A stretch of DNA of 64,000 nucleotides from Plenodomus lindquistii (Eukaryota; Ascomycota; Dothideomycetes; Pleosporales; Leptosphaeriaceae), in NCBI GenBank assembly GCA_025504975.1, contig JANUWI010000021.1:372001-436000 (forward strand). Reading direction: 5' to 3'. The position numbers and the translations under genes were made by a program. Under the pieces are notes generated by a model. It was not told the DNA's origin. It searched no databases and was given only the letters and a program-made list of their open reading frames with translations. Of the stretch, positions 1 to 13,012 are shown piece after piece (the stretch's first letter is position 1; every line of letters starts with the position of its first letter).

Positions 1-534
1 TAGTAAATAACGTGAGTAACGTGAATTACTTTAAGTACTATTTTCACTTAATTTACCTCGCTTACCTCGCTTACCTCCTAGACCCCTGCTAGTTTAAAAT
101 AAAAAAGAACTTTACTTTTTTAAACTCTTTTAAGTTATATAACAACGTACGCAATTAATATAATAATATAATAGAAGTTTCTAAATACTAAAATATTACT
201 TTTATAGGCTTAGCGCGAAAAAAAAATATAGTTTTATTATCTATTTAAACTATTAGCAGCCCCTGTAAATTATTTTTAAGCAAGGAACATTAAAACTTTT
301 TAGTAAATAATTAATAACTATAGAACGGCTAGGCCTAAAATAGTAATTTTTTAACTAATTTATAGCTAAACATTTATTCTATATTATTAGAATTTCAATT
401 GCCTGATTAGGACTAGTTTTAATTTTTCATGGTGTTTGACGTTCGTGGGGTCAATAGGGTGAGCGAGGTAAATGAGGTAAATCAAGCCATTCACGTTAGC
501 CACACTACTCAAGTCTTTTCCTAGTTATTTACTA
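1..534. mobile_element. MITE-like inverted-repeat element, little RIP
   Basis: The window starts with TAGTAAATAACGTGAG and the reverse complement of the sequence ending at 534 starts TAGTAAATAACTAGG. Further in, both ends carry ACGTGAAT and repeats of a TACCTCGCT-type motif in inverted orientation. No ORF is present. From about 420 to 590 CpA and TpG are common, so this part escaped the RIP that saturates its surroundings, as expected for a short or low-copy sequence. The left end coincides with the window edge, so the element may extend further. Possibly a TA-target MITE; the family is not recognised. Confidence 0.5.
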
Positions 535-2290
535 GTAATTCAACTGATTTACAATGCGCTTGGTGAATGACCAGAATGCTACAAAAAGTTTTTTCCTAAC
601 GAAACTACTATCTATTTATATAACTAATTATCTAACTATATAAATAACTAGAAAACTCTATATAGAATTTTTTTTATTTAAATAGCCTTTAATAAATAGT
701 ATAGTTACTTTAATCTAAAAACTAAACTTTTTTACTTTAGAGTATATAGCTATAAAGCTTTTACTATAACTAATAATATATACTATAGTAAAGTATACTT
801 ATAACACTTTAACTTAAAAGCATAGATAGAATACTAAGTAGGCTATTAATTCTTTAATATCTATAAAATATAGATTCTATTTTTTACTAAAGTTATTAGT
901 ACTAGAGACGTTACTTTTAATAAATAAATAATATTTAATAGAAAAGTAAAAGATTTAATAGATAATTTTATATATAGTATACTAGAAGAAATTACTATAT
1001 TTATAAAAACTATAGAGCTCTCTGTACTAGTTTATAAATTAAAAACTTAATTATTCTATAAAAATAATACTATTAAAAATACTTTAGAGTAGAATTCTAA
1101 AGTAAACTATAAAGATTTTCTTAAGTAGCTATAATATAAAGTAGCTAGTGTTAAAAAGAATGTAAAGGTTAGTTTTTAAAAATAGGCGTTGTATATAGAT
1201 AATAGTAGTTTATTACTAAAATAGTAAAAGTGCGCTTCTAAAAAAAGTAATAAGTATATTTAAAATAACTAAATATATTACTTGCTTATTTATATAAATT
1301 AAATATAATCTACTATAAAAGTATTTTAATATTTTTATATACTTATATTATTCTATATTATTCTACACTATTCTATATTATTTTATACGTAGAATCTATA
1401 TAATATTATAGAATTCTATAAAACGTATATAACTTGTTTTATATAGCTATTCTACTAAGCCTGTAGAATATATACTACGTAAAGTAGCATTATTTACTAG
1501 TTATAGAATACTAGCTCTAGCTATCTAGTTATTTATTCCTTTATTTCTATATAGTTATTACTTTTTTCTTTTCTAGTTTATAACACTATCCCCTTTTTTC
1601 TAGCTTTATATCTTTATAAACTAACTTAATAGTTTTTTATAGCACCGCTTATTATTATTTTATAGGCGCTTAAATTAATTGTATTAGTTTTTTTACTATA
1701 GTTATATATTAATATTATATATAAAAGAATCTAGAGTGCTAGATATTATTATTAAAAAAAAATGCAGTAACTATTATTATAATAGCGTAAAAAAGTATGT
1801 ACTAGTAGAGGTTCTACTTCTAGACTTTTTAAAACTAAATAAAAAGCTTATTTATTTTAAATAGTAAAAGATAGAGGCTAATAAAGCTAAAGCTGTAGTA
1901 GTTAAAGCTTTACTTACTACGTATTAGAAAAAAAATCTTCTTTAAAAATAAAAGAAACTATTAAAGTGTTGTAAATAATAGTAAGTAAATAAATTAGAAA
2001 AATTTATAATTAATATTAAAGCTCTAGAGGCTAGAGAGGTAATAAATTATAAAGTATTTTTTCTAAATAATAGCTTTATACTAGAAACGCTGTCTGTTAA
2101 CTAGAGTTCTTTTATACTATTCTTTTTAAAAAGTAATTCTAATTTTAATAGGTTAATAGGTAATGCGCCTAATACTACATAAAAAGTTACTAGTAATTTA
2201 TAAAATTTATCTCTAGTTTCTATATATTTTTAGAATTATTATACTCTAACTATTTAACTAGGTATTTTTTATTACCTTATTTTTTTTAAT
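535..2290. other. RIP-mutated AT-rich DNA, no gene
   Basis: Very AT-rich, TpA-rich, almost no CpA/TpG beyond about 600. No ORF of useful length on either strand. It probably contains the 3' end of the minus-strand Gypsy B relic, but I could not find a terminal repeat. Confidence 0.7.
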
Positions 2291-4570
2291 ATATTATTAT
2301 TTTTTTAACTCTAAACTTATTTTCTTTCTATTATTTATAATAGAAAGTTATTTATAGTAGAGTTAAAAAGTTAGCTAGTTCTAACATTTTTACGTAGAAT
2401 TTAGAGTGTACTTTAGTATTAGGCGGAAGGTTAAGTATATACATAACTAGTTCTTTTTAGTTTTTAATTAAAAATAGTCTAATTTTAATATAGTCTAATC
2501 TATAATTAGATTATATTATATAAAAGTTCTTTATAAAAAAATACATTTTATCCTTTTTTTTTAGCTAAAGTGCTGTTTTTTATTTTTTATTAATATATAA
2601 AATACTATTACGTTAAGTATCTAGAAAAGCTTTACTTAATTTTTTATAAATTTTTTTTAGTTCTTTAGCTGTAAGCATAGCTGCTTCTATCTTCTAATAG
2701 AGTAATATTCTAGTAAAGAGATTTAGGTATTTTCTATAGTTAGTAAAATATAGAGTCTATTCTATAAACTCTAAAACTTTATTATTATATACTATTTAAA
2801 CTATAGATAATAGTAAAATCTAATTATTTTATTACTAGTTAATATATATCTGTAGGTAGGCTTTTATAGTATAATTTATTTACTTTATCTATTTATTTAT
2901 CTCTAGATAAACAGCTATAGATAGTTTATATTACGTTCTAATAGTAGTAAAAAGCAATATCTAAAAGTTTAATATAAATAGCTTGTTTTAATTACTAATA
3001 ATTAACTTTAGAATGCTATAATATCTAATAATTCTGTTAATAAAAATATATACTAGCTATACTACTATAAAGTCTTTTCTAAATAGAATATACTTAGCTA
3101 TTTTTATAAATTAATTAGGTATAACTATAATTACGTTATACATAAATCTAGTAACTAGATTTTTTAATAAAAGTAGACCTATTATAAAGTCTATAGAAAT
3201 GTTTTTTTAAAGTGTTAAAAGTAGTTCTAGTGCTTATATTTTTCTATAAAGTACGTATATACTATACTTATTTTTCTAATAGTTTATATATTTACTAATA
3301 AAGTCTATAACTTTATTCTTTATATTTCTAAACTAGTAATTCTGCTAAATTAGTTCTATAGTATATTAAATACCTAGGTAACTATATATAGAGTTTTTAT
3401 AGTAGCTTTAAATAACTACTTTCTATAACTCTTCTATAAGTTTAGGTATAATAGTAAATACTACGCTAAATATTCTAGTAGATTCTAATAATCTATTTTT
3501 ATTAGCTTTAAAAATTATATTTTTAATAATTCTTTTAGATTTTATAATATTTATTTTTTAGCTAAAAGCGTTAGCTCTACTATTATTTTTACCTAAAGTA
3601 TATATAATTTTAAATTTATACTAGCCTAGTATTTCTAACTATTATATTTATTATCTATTAAAAGTCTTTATTATAGTAAAGTTTATAAAGTTTTTATAAT
3701 CTAAAAATATTATAAGTTTTAAATAGCTCTCTACGTAGATACGCTAGTACTCTAATATATTAATAATAGCTATAAATTCTTTATTATATACATTATAGTT
3801 CTTTTTAGATACTATAAACTTTCTAGAGTAGTACGTAATTAGATACTATTTACTATTTCTTTTTTATAATACTACTACGCCTATTATAAAGTCTAATATA
3901 TTTATTTTAAAGCGTAATAGTTTATTATTTTAAAAAAATACTAATATTAGTAGTTCTACGTATACCTACTTTATATTATTAAATATAGTTTTTTTATTTT
4001 ATTTCTATCTCTAAGCTTATTTCTTTTTAGTTAGCTTTATAAAAGGCGCTGCTTTTTTAGAAAAGTCTTTAATAAACTATTAATTAAAGTTTATAAATTT
4101 AAAAAATAACTAGATATCTTTTATAGTTTTAGGTATAGACTAGTTTATAACTACTTTTATTTTATTTTTATTTATTTTTACTTTGTAGATACTAACTATA
4201 TATTCTAGAAACTTTACTTTTTTTTTATACTACTTGTATTTTTTAGGTTCTAGTTATAAGTTATACTATCTAAGTATAGTTAGAACTTATTTAATATACT
4301 AGACGTATTTCTATTTACTATTTAAATATATAAAAATATTATTAAAATATATAATAATAAATATATCTAGGTATTTTTTTAAAATATTATTAATAAAAGC
4401 CTAATATATTACTAGAGTATTAGTAAAACTAAAAAGTATTACTATATACTTATAGTAGCTATAGCGTATTCTAAACACTATTTTTTATTTTTTATCTACT
4501 TTTATATAGATAAAGTTATACGCGCTTTATAAATCTAATACTATAAAAAATTTTATATAGGCTAATTAAT
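2290..4570 (-). pseudogene. Ty3/Gypsy pol relic (Gypsy B): RT, RNase H, integrase
   Basis: Read on the minus strand with RIP-type stops taken as Gln/Trp, this is a pol polyprotein. The reverse transcriptase begins near 4,540 with LDLQSAYNFIYIK, followed by FSFTNTLVIYQAFINNIL and a degraded YLDD box (YFNNIFIYLN, about 4,400-4,320). RNase H follows (ILDFIIGVVVL near 3,900, YYSRKF near 3,830, YNVYNKEFIAII). The integrase core has DFIIGL near 3,190 and YLEINKQIKQINYTIKAYL near 2,900, the usual D...E region. The order RT-RNase H-IN is that of Ty3/Gypsy rather than Copia. It is inactive: stops every few codons. LTRs were not found, so the ends are approximate. Confidence 0.8.
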
Positions 4571-7050
4571 TTTTTAACTCTAATATATTAGGTTATAGGT
4601 ATTAATTTTTAATTATAATATTATTAAGCTTTCTATATATTAAGAAAAAACTTTTTATAGCAATTTAGTAGGTATAATTATATATAAGTGTTAAAGTATT
4701 TTAAGTTAGTAGCCTGTGTTTAACTAGTCTCTAACTAGATTAACTATATTTACTATAGTAACTTTACTCTATATATATAACTAAACACTTATCTATTATA
4801 TACTAAACTAAAAGTCTCTAATTCTATTTATCTACGTGTTCTATCTATATAAACTAATAATACTACATATTAATTACGTTACTTAGATTCTACTTTTTCT
4901 AGTTATAAACTATATACTATACTAGTACTATATCTATTCTGCACTTTATATACTAATACGCAAGTTATAAATACTATTTACTAGTACTAGGTTTACGCGT
5001 TATGTTTTTACTAATATATATTACTCTATATTAATTACGTTGCTAGTATTCTACTTAGCCTAGCTGTAAATTATATACTATACTAGTATACTACTTCTTC
5101 TATACTCTATTAAAGCTACTATACTATACGCAGTTCTTTTAAAACACTATTATATTATTAGTAAGTAGTAGTATTTCTATTAAAATAGGCTTTTAATACA
5201 CGGCGTAGTAGTAAAAGTATATAAAAGTTATTAAAAGTTTTATATAGAGTAACTCTAAATAACCTATAGTGCCTAGTTTTTTTTACTATAAGTTTAAACT
5301 CTATTCTTTCTACCTACTTCTACTGCAATTGCTGTACATCTTGCGTCTCCTTTTTTACTTTATATGCAGTTTAAGCTGCTACTTTATATACTAAATAGTT
5401 AAAGTAGTAGGTAGTAGTAGTATAGTTAGCTAAAGTTTATGTATACTACTAACCTCTAATTACGCGGCACTCTATCTATAATATAAAAACTTCTAGATTA
5501 GAGATATATTAATATAGATTAGTAAAAACGCTAAATAATTAAGCTACCTAAGCTCTAGTATAGTAGTATAAACCTTAAAGTATAGTAGATATACGCAGAG
5601 TAACTCTAAAAATCTTTTTTAATCTCTAAGCCTAGTAATAAATAGGCGTAGTGCTAGCAGCAGCAGCTAAAAAACTTATCTATTACTAAAATATAGGCAG
5701 CTTATAAAAGATATAAGCTAGATTAAAATAGCTATTACTACTAGAAGGATATATCTATTAAAATAATAGGTATAGCCTAGTCTTTTTACTACATATTAAG
5801 CTCTAGTAGTAGCGCTTAATACTAAAGAATAACTTATAATTATACTTTTTTTACTTTATAGTATAATTTAGCTTTGTATATACAGGTGCTTATATAATAC
5901 ATAATGTAATATTTTTAGAGCTTATTAATACCTATAACTACTTTTTTTCTATTAATACCTATAACTATTTACTTTCTACTAAAAATAACTCTAGCTAAAT
6001 CTTCTATACTAATAACTATAATACGCTTTCTTTTAATAGCCTAGATAGCTATATATATATTATTAACCTTAGCAAAAACCTATTATACATCTTTTAAAAA
6101 GGTAATACTAAACTATAGAACGTAGTTATTACTACGCTATTTAGCCTATTACTAGACACACTACAATTTTTTATAAACCTAATAGTTTATAACTTTAAAG
6201 TTATTTTTAGTATAAGTAACGCGGGTGTACTTTATAGTACTATTAACCTTTTTAACTTGCCTTTTATAGCGGCTAGGCAGCAGCTAATCTATAGTTATAA
6301 AGTTTTAGCTTTAATATAAGTAACGCTAGTATACTCTATAGCACTATTAACGCCTTTAACTTATTTTTTAACTCTTTTATCCTCTCTCTAGCTGTATATA
6401 GTAGTTTTAATATCTTTTAAAAAAATACTAAAACTTCTCTAGCTGTATATAGCAGTTTTAATATCTTTTAAAAAAATACTAAAACTCCTCTAGCTAGTTT
6501 AATAGTTAAGGAGTTTAGTTAGTAAATTGTTTTTTTAGAGTATTAGAAAAAGACTAAAATTAGAGATCTAAAAGCGCAGCACGCATATAAAATAGAAGCT
6601 TTTAAACTTAAAAATAAAAAGTTAAAAGCTGCTCTATAATAGTTTTTAATAGTACTAGCTCTAATTATAGTACCTACTCTAGTCTCTCTACTAGCCCTAA
6701 TTACAGCACCTACTCTAGTCTTTTTACTAGCTCTAACGCTATAGGCCTCCCTTATTTACTAGCGTTAAAGTTAAAAATAACTCTACGCGCTTTAAAAAGC
6801 TCTATAATACTAGCTAGCTATAGGCTTTAAAAAGCTCTATAATACTAGCTATAGGCTTTAATAAGCTCTATAATAATAGTTTTATATACTAGATTATATA
6901 GAATTGCTAGCTATTTCTATAATAGTATAGGTAGCGGTAATATACTACTAGTATATAGCTTTAATTTAACCTCTAATATAAATTACTACTCTAGGTATTT
7001 TATAAAATGTTTAATTTAAAATAAAATTAAAAGATATATATATTTACGTT
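4571..7050. other. RIP-mutated DNA upstream of Gypsy B pol, with tandem duplications
   Basis: This is where the protease and Gag of minus-strand Gypsy B would lie, but I could not recognise either. It contains several low-copy tandem duplications: a 161-bp imperfect repeat of a block starting ATTAATTACGTT (4,869 and 5,030) and a cluster at 6.2-6.9 kb listed separately. No ORF survives. Confidence 0.5.
6190..6750. repeat. Stack of short tandem duplications with codon-multiple periods
   Basis: Three adjacent direct-repeat sets are visible: period 102 (ATAAGTAACGC at 6,213 and 6,315), period 51 (CTCTAGCTG-type start at 6,386, 6,437, 6,488) and period 36 (CTAATTATAG/CTAATTACAG at 6,661, 6,697 and a partial third). 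All periods are multiples of three, which suggests a formerly protein-coding repetitive region. An irregular 31-35-bp repeat follows to about 6,880. Confidence 0.6.
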
Positions 7051-7055
7051 AAAGT

Positions 7056-7472
7056 TGTAATAAAGCTATATTCTATTATAACAACAACTTTTAGCTACAG
7101 AAGCCCCCTTGTAAGCCACCTCTATCTTTCCCTATACAAGCTTATTAAAGATAGGAGACTATACTAACCTCTACCTAAACCACCTCTATACTATACCTAG
7201 TCTAGATTCTATAAGAATCTCTACTCTACTGTTACCTACGTGCTAATACAGCAGAGGAAAAAAAAGAACCCTGTAAAGGCCTAGAACTACTACTAAGTCC
7301 TACTCTATATAGCTTACTTCCTTAATAGAACTATAAAGGCATAATTTTCTTGTCCTTTTGTACAAGGCCTATAAAAATATAATTTATTTAGTTTTTTAAT
7401 CCGCGCGCACTTCTATATACCTTTAAGCTAATTTAGACGCTTTCTAGTACTTTATATTCTTAAGCCGTTACA
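7056..7472 (+). repeat. 5' LTR of Gypsy A1
   Basis: 417 bp, canonical TG...CA ends. It matches the 3' LTR base for base apart from scattered C/T and G/A differences, as expected from independent RIP. It contains a surviving CCGCGCGC stretch near 7,402, showing CpG is not depleted. The same LTR recurs at 50,765, 57,842 and, decayed, at 38,104. Confidence 0.95.
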
Positions 7473-7939
7473 TTATAAAAAAATTATCCCCCTGCTAGTA
7501 ACAGCCTATATAATATCGCAAATTTATTTAAAAGGATTACTTAAATCCTCTAGTTAACTAGCCCCTAAAACCTCCCTAGTTCTAGCCCTAATTAACGCTA
7601 ATAGATCTATTAACAATTCTAAAACTAGATTCTAGAGATCTCTAGTTAACTAAAGCCTATAGGTTTAGACTTCTGTAGCATTACCTGCTTAAATTACCTT
7701 TAGAAAAGTCGCATTAAATAGCGCTAAGGTAGAGACTTAAAGACTACTAATAACCTAGTAGAATTAGAGGCAAAGCTAATACCTGTCCCTATTAATAGAT
7801 AATAAATCCTACTCTTTAAAAAATAAAAAGAAATAACTAGCCTTTATAGAAGGCCTATAAACTTATTAAATATCTAAAATATAGAAGATAACTAATACTA
7901 GCTAATTAGAGGATAATTAGAGTTAGATAGAAGCTAGAC

Positions 7940-9100
7940 CTACTTCTACAGAACCTAGGAATCTACTAACTATAACCTCTAATAACGCTATAGAAATAAT
8001 AGCCTAGCTACGCGCTAAGTTAGCAGCTTTACAGGCTAAAATAAAACCTATTAAAGAAAAAAAACCTTGCCTAACCCTGCTCCTAGACTCGCCTCTATTC
8101 TCTACTAAAAACTTTTAGACTTATTAACGTCGCTAGTTAACTAGATTACTTTCTAAAGCCCTTTTTTATATCTTTAAAAAGCTACGTTTATTAGAGTGTA
8201 CCTCTTCTATCTCTAAACTATTAGATAGAAAGGACTCTACCTACAGACAATAGAAGGCTTTAATACTAGATTAACTTAAAATTAATAGTAACTACTACTG
8301 TTCTAAGCGTGCTTGCATAGCACTAGTCTAGAGTAGTACTTCTAGTCTAGCTAAAGAGTATTTTAAGCCCTAATACCTGTCTAATAATAAAGCTAACTAC
8401 TTTTTCTCTATAGAAGCTATAATAGCTACGCTTAATAGATACTTTATTACTAGTAATAAACAGGCTAAAGCACGCAATGCCTTTAACTAACTATATATAG
8501 AGAAAAATAAAACTTTCTCTGCTTTTAAAGCCTATTTCTTAAGCTATACTATAAAAGAACGCGTACTATATATAGAATGGATTTACTATATATAGGTAAA
8601 GATAACTTCTAGCCTGCGTATTTCTAGTTAAAGGTTTAAGTATACCTAAAATAACTCTTTTCTAGATATAATAGAGCACTTTACTACCTTTAATATAGAA
8701 AAAAAAACCTACCTAAAGGATACATATTATTAGAACTCTTCTTATAATAGTACTACTAAGTTCTAAGCTAGAACTACAGTATAACCTAGTTTAGATACCT
8801 TTTAAAAAGAGACCTTAGGAAACACAGCACTGTACACGGCTCTCTAAACCTTTCTACAATCTACTATAGTACCTCTACAGCGAGCAACAGCTACCCTAGC
8901 TCCTAAAAAGGCACTAGGTAACTGCTATAACTATAGTAAACTAGAACACTACGCTAATAAATGTCTATTACCCTAGGTAAAAGAAATTATAATTAAAAAT
9001 TACTCTAACTAATATTATAACGCTGCTAAAGTACTAGACCTAGAGGAAGATTAGATAGGAAATAAGTAGTCCTAAAAGCATTACGCTACTTAGAATTAAG
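7940..9100 (+). pseudogene. Gypsy A1 Gag relic with CCHC zinc knuckle
   Basis: The plus-strand frame, interrupted only by TAG/TAA, includes a helical segment AQLRAKLAALQAKI near 8,010 and a long charged region. Near 8,920-8,970 it has a zinc knuckle read as GNCYNYSKLEHYANKCL. This is Cx2Cx4Hx4C with the second Cys changed to Tyr (TGT to TAT, a RIP-type change). The knuckle marks retroelement Gag nucleocapsid, which packages element RNA. The true start codon was not identified. Confidence 0.75.
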
Positions 9101-9149
9101 TTAAAAATATAACCTGTTAAACCTTAATCTTTTAAAACTATTTTAAAGT

Positions 9150-12100
9150 TCCTATTTCTTTATATCTACTGTTTTATGTAACCTAGGCGTAGGTGTAAAA
9201 CTACTATTACTTATTAATACTAGCGCCTAAAGATATCTCTTTTTAAATTTACGCATTATTTCTTCTCTATTTTTATTACTTTAAACTAAGGTCTAAAAAC
9301 TACTCTACCTAGTAATAGTTAGAGGGTTTAAGGACTAAATCTCTTTACCTATTATAGAATATATCTGTCTCTACATAATTATAGACAGATAAAAGATTCT
9401 AAACTATCTATTTATTATACTTAATCTAGGAGCTTAAGATGTAATTATTAGAATATAATAGTTAAAAAGGTTTAAAATCCTACTAGATATAGATAGGTCC
9501 TAGTTATAGTAACTAGCTACTTACTCTAAAACCTATATCTCTACTCCTCTAATTCTTATACAACTCTATTAAAAAATACTAAAAGAGTACGTTGCTTTTA
9601 ATATTAAAAGACAAGACGCCCTATAGAAAAAGAAGTTGTATTAGAAAACTAGTAGCCTACACCCTTTAATTAATTGCATTTATAGAATTTTTAAAGCCCT
9701 ATAATACTAGGACATCCTTCTAGAGATCTAAAAACTAGACCTGCCCTAAAAACCCTTTAAAACCCTTTCTAGTCCTTAAGTTACTATTATTTCCGCTAAT
9801 ACCTTCTATTTTAATATAAAAAAGAAAAAAAACAAGTTCTTTACTACTAGTCTATATAAAATTAACTAGATTTTTAAAAACTACAATAGAAAGGACGTTT
9901 AAAAAAATAACTGTTTAATCTAGGACTAACTCCCCCCCTGCTACTAGTAGTATTAGGACGTATTTAGTTTATTAGCTGCAGAGGAACTACTAGAACACTA
10001 ACTGTATAACTATAAGATTATTCTAAATAAACCTCTACCTAACAACTTTAGCCCTTTGTATAAGCAAAACACTAAGGACTTAGAAGCTATTAAAAAGTAC
10101 GTCTAGAAAAACTTATAAAAAGGATTTATAGAGACTAGCTACAGCCTCTTTGCTTCCCCTATTCTCTATATCTACAAACCTAGTAAGTTGCTCTGTATCT
10201 ATATTAACTACTACAAGTTTAACTAGCTTACCTAAAAAGACGCCTACCTAATTCTAAAAATAGATAACTTACTAATCCGCCTAAGTAAAGCTAAGATTTT
10301 TACTAAGTTTAATATTTAAGCAGCCTTTAATAAAATCTATATAGATCTAGAGTTTAAGGAATACACTACTTTCTGTACCCGCTACAGATTATACAAGTGT
10401 AAAGTACTCCCTTTTAGCCTCTACAATAGCCCCTCTACCTATTAAAAGTATATAAATAATATACTTATAGATTACTTAGATAATTTCTGTATTGCCTACC
10501 TAGATAATATCTTTATCTACTTTAAAAACGTCTAGAGCTACTAACAACACGTTAAGCTTATTCTAGAAAGACTATAAAAAGCAGGACTACAAGTAGCAAT
10601 TAAAAAAAGCGAATTCTACGTTACTTAAACTAAGTATTTAGGATATATCCTAACTAACTAAGAAATAGAAGTAGATCTAGAAAAGGTAGAAGTACTCTAT
10701 AACTAGGTCTAACCTACTACTATAACAGGTGTTAAGGCTTTCCTAGGGTTTACTAGATTCTATAGATAATTTATCTCTAAATTCTTACAAGTAGCTAAGC
10801 TAATAATAGCTCTACAAAGTCCTTTAACCCTATTTATATAGACTAAGGATTGTTAAAACAGCTTTAAAAAGCTAAAGTCCTTGCTTCTAGCAATCCTAGT
10901 CCTGTGCTACTTCAATTCTAATTATAATATAAAACTAGAAACTAACGCTTTAGACAGAGTAGTAGCTAGAATTATGTTTTAAAAATACCTAAATAGTAAA
11001 TAGTACCCTGTAGCCTTCTACAGCAAAACACTTATAGGAGCAGAGCTTAATTAAGAGATATATAATAAAAAACTATTTACTATTATTACTACCTTTAAAA
11101 AATAGAAAGCTAAACTAATTTTAGTTTAGCACTAAGTCTAAGTGTATACTAATTATTAATCCTTAGAGTACTTTATAAGCACAAAGGTCCTAAATTAATA
11201 ATAAGCTAACTAGACTAAGCTTATAGCCCCCTTTAACTTCTAAATTAAGTACACTCTAAGTAAAAGCAATAAGCGCGCAGACATTTTTAGTTAACAAAAA
11301 CAAAATATAAAAGATTTTAAAGTGGCCTAATAAAATAATTACTTTTTAGTCCTTTTTAATCTAGCTAGGCTACACAGCTGTATTAACTCTAAACTAGTAA
11401 AGTAATACCTAGAGTCCTCTCTACAAATAACTATTATTTCTCTCTAACTAACTCTAATAATATTGCTAGATTCCTTAGAGCTAACAGAAGCCCTGTTAAA
11501 AGAGAACTAACAGTCTTTTAAAAAAGAACGCTCTTTACTGCCCTTCTAGTATTAGATAGATAATAGACTTCTCCTCTATAGTAACCGCCTTTGCGTTCCT
11601 CTAGACTCCCTGCTCTATATATAACTTATTAAAAAGGTATATAATTAAGTATTAACAGCCTATTCTAGTGCTATAAAAACTTACTAGTTACTTATATAAT
11701 AATACTACTAGAAAGGGATAGAAGCTACCTATAAATAGTACGTGCGTAACTGCGTTGCCTACTAAAAATCCCATCTAAAATAGACCTAAATCTAAAAGTT
11801 CCTCTACTCTTTACTAATTCTAGAGAAACCTATATAACATTTTATAATAGATTTTAAATCTTTCTCTAAAGACTAACATAGCTACAATTAGATCCTAGTA
11901 ATTATTAATTAACTCTCTAAGTAAGTAATTATAATACTATGCTATAAAATAATAGACGTCTAAAGCTTTACTTAACTATTTATATAATAGGTATATTAGT
12001 TTAGATATACTTCTAAAAGTATTATCTCTAACTATAGAGCCTAGTTTATTTTCTAATTCTAGTCTAAATTCTACTAGATTATAGGTATTAAAATATAACT

Positions 12101-12650
12101 CTCTACCGCCTATTACAAATAAACTAACGGCTAAACTAAAATTATAAATAAGTATATTAACTAACGCCTATAGCTGTTTATAACGTACTACTAGAATAAC
12201 TAGAGCAAACTCCTTCTACTTATAGACTAAGCCTAGATAACGCTCCTGCACGCGTTAATAGAAATAGCCCTGTACTAGCTTCTATATAGTTCTAAACTCT
12301 AACAGAGCTAGAACTAGCACTACTTAAAAGCAGCTAATTCTATTAAGAAATTTAACTACTAGAAGGCTTATAATCTAGCTACTTAAATATATAACGCTTA
12401 GAAAAGAGCTAAAGAGAATATAAAAAAAGCACAAAACTAAATACATTCTACTATTAACGCCTACTAACGTCCTATTAACTAGAGGATTAGAGATAAAGTC
12501 TATCTTTTTACTACTAACCTAGTAACTACAAGACCTAGCTAAAAGTTATCTAAACTATAGAAAAGTCCCTTTAAAGTCCTTAAATAGGTTAGGTATTCCT
12601 ATAGACTTAAGCTCCCCTTAGGCTCTAAAATACACGACGTGTTTACACCT
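9150..12650 (+). pseudogene. Gypsy A1 Pol relic: protease, RT, RNase H, integrase
   Basis: Protease near 9,213 reads LINTSA, a RIP-altered D-T/S-G-A active site (Asp to Asn, Gly to Ser). Reverse transcriptase: LPFSLYNSPSTYQKYIN near 10,400 and AYLDNIFIYF near 10,490-10,520, where the second catalytic Asp of YLDD is now Asn. RNase H: LETNALDRVVA near 10,933, then YPVAFYSKTL and ELNQEIYNKKLF. Integrase core: HFIIDFKSFSKD near 11,850 followed by ILVIINQLSK. The order is diagnostic of Ty3/Gypsy. Stops are all TAA/TAG. No intact polypeptide can be made. Confidence 0.85.
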
Positions 12651-13012
12651 AACGTTCTCTGTAAAGATTTTAATAACCCTCTACTAGAATAAAAGGCTCT
12701 AAAGCTACTAGCTACCCCTATATAAGGCGTAGAGGAGTAAAAAGTTAAAAAAATCTTTACTAGCAAGTTTACTTAAAATAAGCTAAAATATAGAGCTAGC
12801 TAGGTAGAATATAATCTAGACTTAACCTAGTATCTAGCCTCTAACTTTATAGGCTCCCCCTATAAACTGCAAAATTTCTACTAGAAGTATCCTAATTATC
12901 TAGAACTTTCCTAGGCACTATATAGATAGCTTTAGGCATAGAAAAAAAAAATAGAGGATATATTACAGTTAGTAGATAATTATGTTTTATAAGTCTAATA
13001 GTTTTTCTATTA

